Below, one piece after another: positions 1 through 10,778 of a DNA stretch of 64,000 nucleotides. This DNA is from Colwellia ponticola (lineage in GTDB: Bacteria > Pseudomonadota > Gammaproteobacteria > Enterobacterales > Alteromonadaceae). The notes under the pieces were generated by a model. That model was not told the origin of the DNA, did not search any database, and saw only the letters and a list, made by a program, of their open reading frames with translations. The stretch spans positions 1-64,000 of the forward strand of contig NZ_SZVP01000008.1 of the NCBI RefSeq assembly GCF_005885605.1, written 5' to 3'. The translations under genes were made by a program, and so were the position numbers. Every line of letters begins with the position of its first letter. The first letter of the stretch is position 1.

Positions 1-51
1 TGATGATCAGTTAAGTTAGTTTAAGAATGGCTCTACAAAATGGTAAATCAA

Positions 52-636
<585 letters not shown>

Positions 637-641
<5 letters not shown>

Positions 642-954
642 CAGCGCTTACAACAAGATTTTTAACAACTTTAGTATTTGAAAAATCTTTTCTAAGATGT
701 GGAAGGAGACTGCCTGTCAATTCAGATTCAGTAAGGAATTTTCCTTCAGAAATCCTTTGGAAAATATCAATATTTTTATATTCCCATTCACAAACATACC
801 CCAGAATTCTTAAATACTTATCTAAAGTCCCCCAACCTAAGCCCCTTTTTTTCATTATATATTCATTTTGGAGAATTAATGGCATGCCCATATCATCAAC
901 TAAACAAGGTAATCTTTCTCCGTCTTCATGTTTGATTATGATAGTTTTATACAC
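637..954 (-). pseudogene. tyrosine integrase, N-terminal fragment cut by the IS3 element
   Basis: The 105 residues resemble the start of site-specific tyrosine recombinases of the type often found in genomic islands: a short beta lead, a GERLPCLVDDMGMPLIL segment, then a helical core-binding (SAM-like) region around residues 30-85. The catalytic domain with its Arg-His-Arg-Tyr residues is absent. The fragment ends exactly in the IS3 terminus, and its stop codon TAG is supplied by the inserted TGTAG end. Insertion of the IS therefore destroyed the gene. The family call rests on the N-terminal pattern only. The rest of the gene would lie beyond the IS, left of the window or lost. Confidence 0.6.
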
Positions 955-1107
955 TTTAGCTTTCCATTTTTAAATATTCCAAAACACAAAAGTTACTCTA
1001 ATACATTGTTTGTTTTTTTTAAAGTACACGATGCGTTCTATTTTTAACTTATTTAAAGTTTACACTTTTATTTAATTAATAAAGACAAAACCCCTTGTTT
1101 TAAAACG

Positions 1108-1137
1108 AAAAAAGGCGAGCCTAAGCTCACCTTTCTT
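1108..1137 (-). terminator. rho-independent terminator of ssb
   Basis: Read on the minus strand, a GGTGAGC / GCTCGCC stem (one G-U pair) with a 4-nt loop is followed by a run of T. It sits about 20 bases past the ssb stop codon. Confidence 0.75.
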
Positions 1138-1158
1138 TACATTCTATAAATATTCCGG

Positions 1159-1890
1159 TCAGAACGGAATATCGTCATCAAAATCAATTGATGGTTCCTG
1201 TGGATTTACCTTAGGCGCTTGATTTTGCTGACCTTGATTTGCGAAACCACCTTGCTGTGCAGGTGATTGCTGCTGAGGAGCAAAACCGCCTTGATGTGCA
1301 GGTGCTTTTTGTTGGTGACTTTGGTTAGCAAAACCGCCTTGCTGCGCTGGTGCTTGCTGTTGACCTTGGTTAGCAAAACCGCCTTGATGTATAGGTGCTT
1401 GTTGCTGCCCTTGGTTAGCAAAACCGCCTTGCTGTGCGTGCTGCTGCCCTTGATTAGAGAAGCCACCTTGCTGCTGTCCTTGATTAGAGAAACCGCCTTG
1501 TTGCTGACCTTGGTTAGCAAAACCGCCGCCCTGCCCTTGCGATGGTTTACCATCTAGCATCTGCATGACACCGTTATAACCTTGAAGTACGATTTCAGTA
1601 GTGTATTGTTCTTGGCCTTGTTGATTGGTCCATTTACGTGTTTGTAAAGCACCTTCAAGATATACTTTTGAACCTTTTTTTAAGTATTCGCCAGCAATTT
1701 CAGCAAGTTTGCCAAACATAACAACACGATGCCATTCTGTTTTCTCTTTCTGCTCACCAGTTTGTTTATCTTTCCATGAGTCTGACGTTGCAACAGTAAT
1801 GTTTGCTACTGCGCCGCCATTTGGCATAAAACGTACCTCAGGATCTTTGCCTAAGTTACCTACTATGATTACTTTATTTACACCCGCCAT
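1159..1890 (-). CDS. ssb: single-stranded DNA-binding protein with long Gln/Gly repeat tail
   Basis: SSB coats single-stranded DNA in replication, recombination and repair and recruits partners through its C-terminal tip. Residues 1-110 form the OB fold (start [18 protein letters not shown], then the [12 protein letters not shown] segment). The last residues, DFDDDIPF, are the conserved acidic partner-binding tip. At 243 residues it is much longer than the usual 170-180. The extra length is a linker of about 120 residues made of eight GGF(A/S)NQGQQQ-like units separated by short Pro/Ala/His spacers. ATG start with AGGAT upstream. No LexA-type CTGT-N8-ACAG box was found upstream, although ssb is SOS-linked in E. 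coli. Single gene with its own terminator. Confidence 0.97.
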   Translation of the reverse strand: MAGVNKVIIVGNLGKDPEVRFMPNGGAVANITVATSDSWKDKQTGEQKEKTEWHRVVMFGKLAEIAGEYLKKGSKVYLEGALQTRKWTNQQGQEQYTTEIVLQGYNGVMQMLDGKPSQGQGGGFANQGQQQGGFSNQGQQQGGFSNQGQQHAQQGGFANQGQQQAPIHQGGFANQGQQQAPAQQGGFANQSHQQKAPAHQGGFAPQQQSPAQQGGFANQGQQNQAPKVNPQEPSIDFDDDIPF

Positions 1891-2194
1891 GAAGATATCC
1901 TATTAATTTGCGCTATTAAGACTTGCCCATTTCACCATCTAATGAAATAGAAAAAATGTCTGTCTTTGAAATTTAGTTTAAGAGACCAATTCTATAGTGA
2001 GCAGCGATCAAATTCGAGTGATATTTTGTTAAAAGTCTATTTATTTATTTTTCAAAATAGTTAAGTAAATAATATAAAAAATACAGCGTGCAACTAACAA
2101 CAACCTTTTCCACTACTTAGTACGAGTACACTACTTTTTGCTTGTTACTCACTCAACTATTGTCACTCTCTCAACTTACAGACGCAACCTTTGA
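1891..2194. other. ssb upstream intergenic region
   Basis: About 300 bases between ssb and the thioesterase gene, both read leftward. It must hold the ssb promoter, but no convincing -35/-10 pair could be chosen. A small inverted repeat (ATTTCA...TGAAAT, about 1929-1948) is visible. No open frame or other structure is seen. Confidence 0.5.
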
Positions 2195-2584
2195 CTAAAT
2201 AAGGTGCTCTGTCAGTTTTACGCGAATATCATCAGCAATTTTTTTAGAGCGCTGTACTTTAAAATCAAAATTGACCATAGCAGTCGTGCCCGATACGCAT
2301 TTTTCACCGTGTTGCCAAACTTCTTGATAGACATCAAACGAAGCACCACCAATACGACTAATAAATGTTTTTATTTCTATTTCTTCACCATAAAAAAGTT
2401 GCCCATGGTAAGACACTTCTATTTTAGCAATAATGAGTTGCCACTTTTTATGATCTAAATCAGGCGTAAAAAACTTAAAAACAGGCGTACGAGCACCTTC
2501 AAACCAAACCGGTATCTTGGTGTTATTTATGTGCCCTAATGCGTCGGTGTCACTAAAGAGCGGCATCATTTTTTCACTAAACAT
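2195..2584 (-). CDS. acyl-CoA thioesterase, 4-hydroxybenzoyl-CoA thioesterase (hotdog) family
   Basis: A 129-residue single-domain hotdog protein predicted to hydrolyse acyl-CoA thioesters in the cytoplasm. The N-terminal FSDTDALGHINNTKIPVWFEGAR segment carries the catalytic Asp of the YbgC/FcbB group (pattern D-x-x-G-H-x-N-N). A long central helix and a five-stranded sheet are suggested by the rest. Length is normal for the family. ATG start with AAGGG about 8 bases upstream. It stands alone on the minus strand. The natural acyl substrate cannot be read from the sequence. Confidence 0.85.
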   Translation of the reverse strand: MFSEKMMPLFSDTDALGHINNTKIPVWFEGARTPVFKFFTPDLDHKKWQLIIAKIEVSYHGQLFYGEEIEIKTFISRIGGASFDVYQEVWQHGEKCVSGTTAMVNFDFKVQRSKKIADDIRVKLTEHLI

Positions 2585-2889
2585 AGTTAACCCTTATACT
2601 TATTAAGAACTTAAATTTTATTAATATTCTTTAAAATTATCAGATAATGGTATCTTAACTGCTTTAGACATATTATAAATATAGAAATAATAAAAAATTT
2701 ATCTTTAGCTTTACCGTACTTTATTTGTTGCGCTGGTTCTTATAGAGCAATACTTCAAAGTAACAGCTTAGCTTAGGAGTTATAACAATAATAAAACAAT
2801 GCCGTGTTATCTCAGCCTTTTTACTAAAAATTGTACCTGTAACTTGGCGAAGTAATAGTGTCACTAAATCATTACTTGTCGCTAGCTTA

Positions 2890-4566
2890 TTGTATATCGC
2901 TTTTTTTAGTAGTGTATCCGCGGCTGAACAAACTCAAAATACTGTAACGACAACCCACAAAGCAGTTAATAACCTTGTTGATGAAAAGTCGCACGAAGTA
3001 ATGCCTGATGAGTCAACCAGTGAACAAGCACTCTGTGAGATAAAGCAGCCTACCATCACCTTCAAACCACAAACTATTTTTGATGAAAGTGAAGACGGTA
3101 TTATTTTCTTGCATCGCTGGGCTAATGCCATTCATATTGATACCAAATTAATCACCTTAGAAAATGAAGCAACGTTTTTTATTAATAAGTGTACGAAAAC
3201 TTTTGCCGATATGGCCGAGCTTGAGCGCCATTTACGCAGTAGAAGGTACCTAAGGGCGGCAAAGGTTACTCGTGATGATAATGAAGATATTACTGTTACC
3301 ACCTGGGATAATTGGTCGCTTATGCCCACGATTAGCTTTGGTCGAAAGGGCGGGATTAATACCTACAGCTTTGGCATTAAAGAACGCAACTTACTGGGCT
3401 TAGGCATAGACACAGAAATTGAATCCTACAGTAACGCTCAGCGCTCTGGTTATAAGTTACACGCTAACATCCCTCTATTTCAAAAACAAAACACCTCGTT
3501 ACAGTTAGGCTTTTCTGATAATGATGATGGTCAACAACGAAGTTTATTTTTACATAAAATGTTTGCTGGCTTTCATACCAAAACAGCATATGACATCGGC
3601 TTTAATGAAGAATCGCGTAACGATACATTGTTTCAAAATGGTAAAGACCACAGTATATTTGCACACGACATTAGTTTTAAAGAAGCCAGTTATGCTTGGT
3701 TAAATTTTAATAATGATTATAGTTTACTTAGGTACGCCGTCGGGGTAACACAAGCTAGAGATACGTTTTCCCCCCTGTCTATTGAAGAGAGTAACCAGTT
3801 AACCGGTCCGGTGTTAACCACTGTATTACCAGAAGATAGAGACATACTCTACCCATGGTTCGCTTTTGAATATTTACAAAAGGATTTTAAAGAATTAACA
3901 AACGTACACTTAATTACCCAAATAGAAGACTTTAACCATGGCTGGCACATTAATTCTAGCCTAGGTATAGCTAATGGTAGTAAAGAAGATTCGCCTTGGG
4001 CAATATGGAAGATGCGTATCAATAAAGGCTTTAATTTACATAACAATGCTTTATTGTTATTTGAATTAGCCTTGGCAAGCGACATTTATCAACAAAGAGC
4101 AAGTCGATTACTCGTTACCATGACCGGTGAATATTTTTATCAACTTAATTCAAACTGGGGCTTTTACTTAAGCAATGATAATGTTTTTAGCAAAAATCAG
4201 TATGTAGATAATCCGGTAACTATGGGGGGGAATACAGGTTTACGTGGTTTTCCTTTGCAATACCAGCATGGTCAAAATACCGTTAAAGTCACTTCAGAAA
4301 TTAGATACTACCCTCATATTAATCTGTTTAAATTATTTGATTTAGCGGGTGTGGCATTTGCTGATGCCGGTAGAGCGTTAGGTCAATCGACTGTTGAGAA
4401 TATAGAAGATGGCTGGTTAGGCTCTGTAGGGCTTGGCTTAAGGTTACATTCACCTCATTCAGGTGGTAACAATCCTATTATTCATATAGATTTTGCTTTT
4501 CCACAAAGTGATAATATAGAGATTAATCGCTTTGAGATAAGGGTACAGGCAAAAAAATCCTTTTAA
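2890..4566 (+). CDS. outer membrane protein of the Omp85/BamA-TamA (surface antigen D15) type
   Basis: The mature part has a POTRA-like region (around 60-125, including an AELERHLRSRRYLRAAKVTRDD stretch split over helix and strands) followed by a beta-barrel of about 400 residues. The barrel contains the GGNTGLRGFPLQY motif characteristic of the Omp85 lid-loop strand and ends in Phe, as outer membrane barrels do. The start is a problem. The only ordinary start codon in frame is TTG at 2890, which has no ribosome binding site and would give a very short signal peptide (ending SSVSAAE). The frame is open back to 2764 and encodes a plausible longer signal peptide, with TAGGAG at 2774-2779, but offers only ATA (2782, 2788, 2791) or ATT (2830) as starts. 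Function within the family (insertion or lipid-related) is unknown. pssA is convergent next door. Confidence 0.75.
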   Translation: MYIAFFSSVSAAEQTQNTVTTTHKAVNNLVDEKSHEVMPDESTSEQALCEIKQPTITFKPQTIFDESEDGIIFLHRWANAIHIDTKLITLENEATFFINKCTKTFADMAELERHLRSRRYLRAAKVTRDDNEDITVTTWDNWSLMPTISFGRKGGINTYSFGIKERNLLGLGIDTEIESYSNAQRSGYKLHANIPLFQKQNTSLQLGFSDNDDGQQRSLFLHKMFAGFHTKTAYDIGFNEESRNDTLFQNGKDHSIFAHDISFKEASYAWLNFNNDYSLLRYAVGVTQARDTFSPLSIEESNQLTGPVLTTVLPEDRDILYPWFAFEYLQKDFKELTNVHLITQIEDFNHGWHINSSLGIANGSKEDSPWAIWKMRINKGFNLHNNALLLFELALASDIYQQRASRLLVTMTGEYFYQLNSNWGFYLSNDNVFSKNQYVDNPVTMGGNTGLRGFPLQYQHGQNTVKVTSEIRYYPHINLFKLFDLAGVAFADAGRALGQSTVENIEDGWLGSVGLGLRLHSPHSGGNNPIIHIDFAFPQSDNIEINRFEIRVQAKKSF

Positions 4567-4594
4567 TGCCGTAGACGTTAGTGATGAAATCACT

Positions 4595-5923
4595 TTATAA
4601 GAAACGCTTTAACACTCTGTCTATTTGAGCTGCACGTATTTTTTTTAATAGTTTTTGTGGTTTTTCAGGGTAGTCTTCCACTGCTTCAATATCAGTAAAG
4701 TGTTTTACTTTGGTGGTATTGGCTAAAATCCCCCTTAATTCATCATCTGTTTTTGCTAAAAAATGCTTATTGGCATCATCAACAAGTAAGCCATTTTCTA
4801 AATCAAGCGCCCAAGCACGTGGGTTTAAATTGCTTCCGGTGATCAAGTGATAGCGATCATCAACGCGTAAACCTTTCAGGTGAAAACTATTGTCTTCGTC
4901 TTTCCACAGGTGGAAATTTAACAAACCTTGATCAATAAAGTTTTGGTAACGCTTAACAAAGCGCTTAAGCAACATTTCATAAACGTAAGGAATAATGCCA
5001 ATAGCAGTAAAACGGTCATTGTTGCTAATAAAGAAATCATTAGCGGTTTTATCACCTACAACAATAGTGGTTTTCACGCCGCGCTTTAATGCTCTGATCA
5101 CATCTCTAGCAAGCGAGTGAGGTAAATTAAAGTAAGGAGTGAACAACACAATATTATTATTTGCTTTTTGCACTAAACGACGCGTTGCTTTATTAAGCTC
5201 ATTTTTACGTCGACCGAAGCCTACAAGTGGCGTAATGAAGACTTTATCACTAACAAGTTTTGACGGATTAAGACCTTGCGGTTGCGTCACGCTATAATGA
5301 GATTTTTTTAACTGCAACTTTAACGCCGCTAAGTTTTTCTTTTGCTCAAGTGCATCAGGTAATTCGGTTTGATTGAATAATGGTGCAAGCCCTGAATCAA
5401 TAAAGTTGTCAATTAAGTAATCACAAAAACTGTCGGCTAAGATGGCGCTATTAATAGTGCAATAGCGATCTAAACGGTATCGCTCTGCCTGTTGTAAGTA
5501 AATATCATTAATGCTGGCACCGGTATAAAAAAGCTTGTCATCAAAGACCATACCTTTAAGGTGCAACACTCCAAAGACTTCTTTACGTTTTACCGCAACA
5601 CCATAAATATTAAGTGTTTGAGGATATTCCTGCGCTAATTTCAAATACAGCGCACGGTTACCTAAGCTCGCTTTTTCTCCTATTAAACCACGTTTACCAC
5701 GATTAAAGTCGACAAAAATATTAATTTCTATCTCTGGAAAATTAGCTTTCGCTTGATATAACGCGTGCAGAACTTCCCTACCCGCGTCATCATCTTGTAA
5801 ATACAAGGCAGTAATAAAAATACGCTTGCGCGCACCTTTAATTAATAATAATAACTGCTGTTTATACTCTTTAGGCGTGGTAAAAAATTCAACATCACCG
5901 CCATCGACAATTATTTCGTGCAC
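4595..5923 (-). CDS. pssA: CDP-diacylglycerol-serine O-phosphatidyltransferase (phosphatidylserine synthase), phospholipase D family
   Basis: PssA makes phosphatidylserine from CDP-diacylglycerol and serine, the committed step to phosphatidylethanolamine. Two HKD half-sites are visible: HLKGMVFDDKLFYTGASIND near residue 132 and HLKGLRVDDRYHLITGSNLN near 355, each with the His, Lys and Asp of the phospholipase D fold. The 442-residue length matches the E. coli-type enzyme (451). The only usable start in frame is GTG at 5923; an in-frame stop lies three codons upstream and the ribosome site is weak. Monocistronic, convergent with the outer membrane protein gene. Its product pathway supplies the PE used by the EptA encoded elsewhere in this window. 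Confidence 0.93.
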   Translation of the reverse strand: MHEIIVDGGDVEFFTTPKEYKQQLLLLIKGARKRIFITALYLQDDDAGREVLHALYQAKANFPEIEINIFVDFNRGKRGLIGEKASLGNRALYLKLAQEYPQTLNIYGVAVKRKEVFGVLHLKGMVFDDKLFYTGASINDIYLQQAERYRLDRYCTINSAILADSFCDYLIDNFIDSGLAPLFNQTELPDALEQKKNLAALKLQLKKSHYSVTQPQGLNPSKLVSDKVFITPLVGFGRRKNELNKATRRLVQKANNNIVLFTPYFNLPHSLARDVIRALKRGVKTTIVVGDKTANDFFISNNDRFTAIGIIPYVYEMLLKRFVKRYQNFIDQGLLNFHLWKDEDNSFHLKGLRVDDRYHLITGSNLNPRAWALDLENGLLVDDANKHFLAKTDDELRGILANTTKVKHFTDIEAVEDYPEKPQKLLKKIRAAQIDRVLKRFL

Positions 5924-6039
5924 TATGTTTTATCTAAAAAAATATTAATTCACAACAGTATATCAATAGTTAACCGAATAAATATAGGTTTTTTATTCGG
6001 TTAACTGCCCTGCTTTTATCAGCTACGTACTAATTAAGC

Positions 6040-8124
<2,085 letters not shown>

Positions 8125-8224
8125 TTAATTTACTGACATTTAGACAAAAATACAAGTTATACTCATTTGTTAAAGTTAAATGTAGTTCGTCTATTTAGAC
8201 ACCAATATAATAGATTAAAGATTT

Positions 8225-8710
8225 ATGCCCAATAAAAAACAGTTAATAGCACTTATACTCGCTGAGCTTATCAAGAAACATCAACAAGCGATTGATGCGG
8301 CTAACGATGCCCATGCTGCAGCGGTTGATGATCAAAGCGTTGCTGAAACGCAATATGATACCTTAGCAATAGAAGCAAGTTATTTAGCTGAGGGGCAATC
8401 TAGGCGTGTGATTGAATTCCAGCATGCTATTGATGCTTACAAAAAGCTAAATACCGTTGAGTTTGATAGTGATGATGTTATTTCGCTAGGGGCTTTAGTG
8501 CAGTTATCGGCAGATTTAATGCGTAATAGTTGGTTTTTTATTGGTCCCGCAGCGGCTGGCTTTCGTTGTCAGTTAGGCCCAGAAAGTATTACCGTTATCA
8601 CCCCTAAGTCTCCTATGGGTATGGCATTATTAGGTAAACAACAAGATGATGATATAACAGTGATGATTGGCAGTAATAAGCTCGAAGACTATATTGCTAC
8701 GCTCAAATAA
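8225..8710 (+). CDS. GreA/GreB-family-like protein
   Basis: A 161-residue protein that resembles Gre transcript-cleavage factors in outline. A charged helical N-terminal part (to about residue 75) ends in a YLAEGQSRRVIEFQHAI segment similar to the hinge of Gre factors. A C-terminal domain carries ITPKSPMGMALLGKQQDDDI, the counterpart of the conserved SP-x-G-x-A-L-(I/L)-G-K signature. The acidic Asp/Glu pair at the tip of the Gre coiled coil is not clearly present, so it may bind RNA polymerase without the usual cleavage role. Divergent from fadH. True GreA and GreB are probably elsewhere. Family call fairly firm, function inferred. Confidence 0.7.
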   Translation: MPNKKQLIALILAELIKKHQQAIDAANDAHAAAVDDQSVAETQYDTLAIEASYLAEGQSRRVIEFQHAIDAYKKLNTVEFDSDDVISLGALVQLSADLMRNSWFFIGPAAAGFRCQLGPESITVITPKSPMGMALLGKQQDDDITVMIGSNKLEDYIATLK

Positions 8711-8753
8711 CACCACTGCTATCTATTAAAAGGTTAAAAGCTTAGGCTAACTT

Positions 8754-8796
8754 CTGAGTTGTTCTAAACTGTTCTTAGCTATTCTGAACTGCTCAG
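8754..8796 (+). terminator. possible terminator of the Gre-like gene
   Basis: CTGAGTTGTTC and GAACTGCTCAG can pair over 9 of 11 positions around a loop of about 20 bases, followed by TTTTATTTTG. The loop is long for a terminator, so the call is tentative. Confidence 0.4.
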
Positions 8797-8871
8797 TTTT
8801 ATTTTGCTTGGTTTATTTGTTAGCTAAGACTTTTGTTTAATTTTTCAATGTAAGCTTTACCGAGTTAGTCC

Positions 8872-9081
8872 CTAAGCTACTTTAAAACCTACTTTCAACG
8901 TCACTTGGTAGTGACCAACAGCGCCGTTAACTATATGGCCTCTTGTTTCTATCACCTCAAACCAGTCCATATTCTTAACGGTTTTATTACACTCTGCTAG
9001 AGCACTTTCTATTGCTGCTTCAATACTCGTTGGCGATGAACCCACTATTTCAATTTTTTTGTAAGTATGATGTTCAGACAT
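8872..9081 (-). CDS. dodecin (small flavin-binding protein)
   Basis: Dodecins form hollow 12-mers that store or buffer flavin, and bind CoA in some bacteria. The 69-residue product shows the whole family pattern: YKKIEIVGSSPTSIEAAIES at the start, then NMDWFEVIETRGH with the flavin-stacking Trp, and YQVTLKVGFKV at the end. The ATG at 9081 is preferred because GGAG lies about 8 bases upstream and it gives the standard length. A longer frame from 9126 would add 15 unrelated residues. It lies between the Gre-like gene (convergent) and the MFS gene (same strand) with independent spacing. Confidence 0.93.
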   Translation of the reverse strand: MSEHHTYKKIEIVGSSPTSIEAAIESALAECNKTVKNMDWFEVIETRGHIVNGAVGHYQVTLKVGFKVA

Positions 9082-9228
9082 AATAATCTCCATTCGGTTA
9101 AGTAAAAAGTTACGTTGTACTGGCAACTTGGTATCACCATAACACTATTTACGTCGCTTTATCTAACACTAGTCTAGCTGATTTTTGATAGATTGCTTAA
9201 CAAAAGCGAAGGTAATTAATGCTGATAT

Positions 9229-10593
9229 TTAGCTTTTTAGTAAGGCTTTAATCGCCACTAAATCAACCACTTTATCATCAACTTTTAAATAAGCAACCGC
9301 TTCGGTGTGTACTAATGTTGCTTCAATAACCCCTGGCATATTAATTAACTGTTCAGCCATTTTTTCTGCTTGTGCTTCACTGGTAATATTAACGGCAAAA
9401 CTAAAGCTTTTTGATTTCTTTAAAGGTTGCATACCAAAACTTAATAACAACCAAATAACCGTCACTAAGGCCATTGCTAAGAAAATAGTTTGCTCACCAA
9501 ACTTACTCGCAATATAGCCGCCAACAATACCGCCAACAAAGGCCCCTAAAAATTGGCTACTTGAATAAATCCCCATCACACTACCTTTAACGCCTGCTGG
9601 TGCTATGCGCGAGAGAATTGATGGCATAGTCGCTTCTAAGTAGTTAAAAGCTGTGAAAAATAGCACTACAGATAGCACTAAACTCCAAAAGCCTAACGGT
9701 AATATCCACAGTAACGCTAGTGCCAATGCTAATAAAGTAATAGCTGCACTAAACATCGGTTTTTCTTGCTGTTTTTTAATGGCAAAAATCATAAAAGGCA
9801 CCATCAAAAAGAAAGAGCCTAATAAAGCAGGTAAGTAGACTTGCCAATGATTTTCAAGCGATAAACCACTCGCGACAAACTGTTTAGGTAAGGTAACAAA
9901 ACAGGCCGTAAGTGCCATATGAAGAATAAAAACGCCTCCGTTTAAACGTGATAATTGTGGATGGCGAATCAAACGGGAAATTTGATCCGGTAAAGCAACA
10001 TTATCACCACGCGGCGCTTTATTGACTGAATTAGGTACCATAAATTGAATCAAGCCCATGGCGACAATAGTCAATACACCGGTGAACCAAAACAAGCCAC
10101 TTAAGCCAAAAGCATCAGCAACTATTGGCCCTAAAATCATTGCAAAGGTAAATGATAAACCAATAAACATACCAATGGTCGCCATTACTTTCGGTCGCTG
10201 CTCTTCTCGACTTAAATCAGCAGCCAAAGCCAAAATAGCACTAGCAATAGCGCCCATACCTTGAATAGCTCGACCGAGGACAACCCCGTAAATAGTGTCA
10301 GACATTGCCGCGACTACGCTACCAATAAGAAAGACCACTAAACCTGCCAAAATAACCGGTTTTCGACCAAACTTATCTGACAAAATCCCCATAGGTATTT
10401 GTAACAAAGCCTGGGTAAGACCATAGGCTCCAATCGCTAAGCCTAACCAAATAGGGCTATAACCGGTAAGTTGTTCACCATAAATAGCGAATACCGGTAA
10501 GATCATAAATAAGCCTAACATGCGAACACCAAAGACACTGGCTAAGGAGAAGGCGGCTTTTTTCTCAATACGGTTTAAACCTGAAAGACTCAT
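9229..10593 (-). CDS. MFS transporter, YajR-like, with C-terminal YAM domain
   Basis: A 454-residue inner membrane transporter with about 12 membrane helices. The A-motif DKFGRKPVIL lies between helices 2 and 3. The last 65 residues, from about 390, form a soluble ferredoxin-like domain (FAVNITSEAQAEKMAEQLINM start), as in E. coli YajR. YajR-type proteins are presumed proton-driven drug or metabolite exporters; the substrate is not evident. It is divergent from uvrA. A uvrA-MFS-ssb arrangement is known in related genera; here ssb lies about 7 kb further away. Confidence 0.88.
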   Translation of the reverse strand: MSLSGLNRIEKKAAFSLASVFGVRMLGLFMILPVFAIYGEQLTGYSPIWLGLAIGAYGLTQALLQIPMGILSDKFGRKPVILAGLVVFLIGSVVAAMSDTIYGVVLGRAIQGMGAIASAILALAADLSREEQRPKVMATIGMFIGLSFTFAMILGPIVADAFGLSGLFWFTGVLTIVAMGLIQFMVPNSVNKAPRGDNVALPDQISRLIRHPQLSRLNGGVFILHMALTACFVTLPKQFVASGLSLENHWQVYLPALLGSFFLMVPFMIFAIKKQQEKPMFSAAITLLALALALLWILPLGFWSLVLSVVLFFTAFNYLEATMPSILSRIAPAGVKGSVMGIYSSSQFLGAFVGGIVGGYIASKFGEQTIFLAMALVTVIWLLLSFGMQPLKKSKSFSFAVNITSEAQAEKMAEQLINMPGVIEATLVHTEAVAYLKVDDKVVDLVAIKALLKS

Positions 10594-10778
10594 AACGTTG
10601 CTAAAACCTAAAATAGATAAAGAGGAGGGAGGAAAATCTTGGATAGTTTACCACGCAAATAAACACAAAAAAATCCCACAATGAAAACAAAATCTTGTCT
10701 CAGGGATCTGTTTTTATGCGCTAACTTTTATGACATACTAGACGTTTATATTTTATCGCTATTTGAGTTAAAAAACCT

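Noticed and set aside
1206-1557. Frames of about 100 codons on both strands within ssb
   Set aside because: Produced by the repetitive tail of ssb read out of frame.
10600-10778. LexA box before uvrA
   Set aside because: CTGT occurs but no matching ACAG at the required 8-base spacing.
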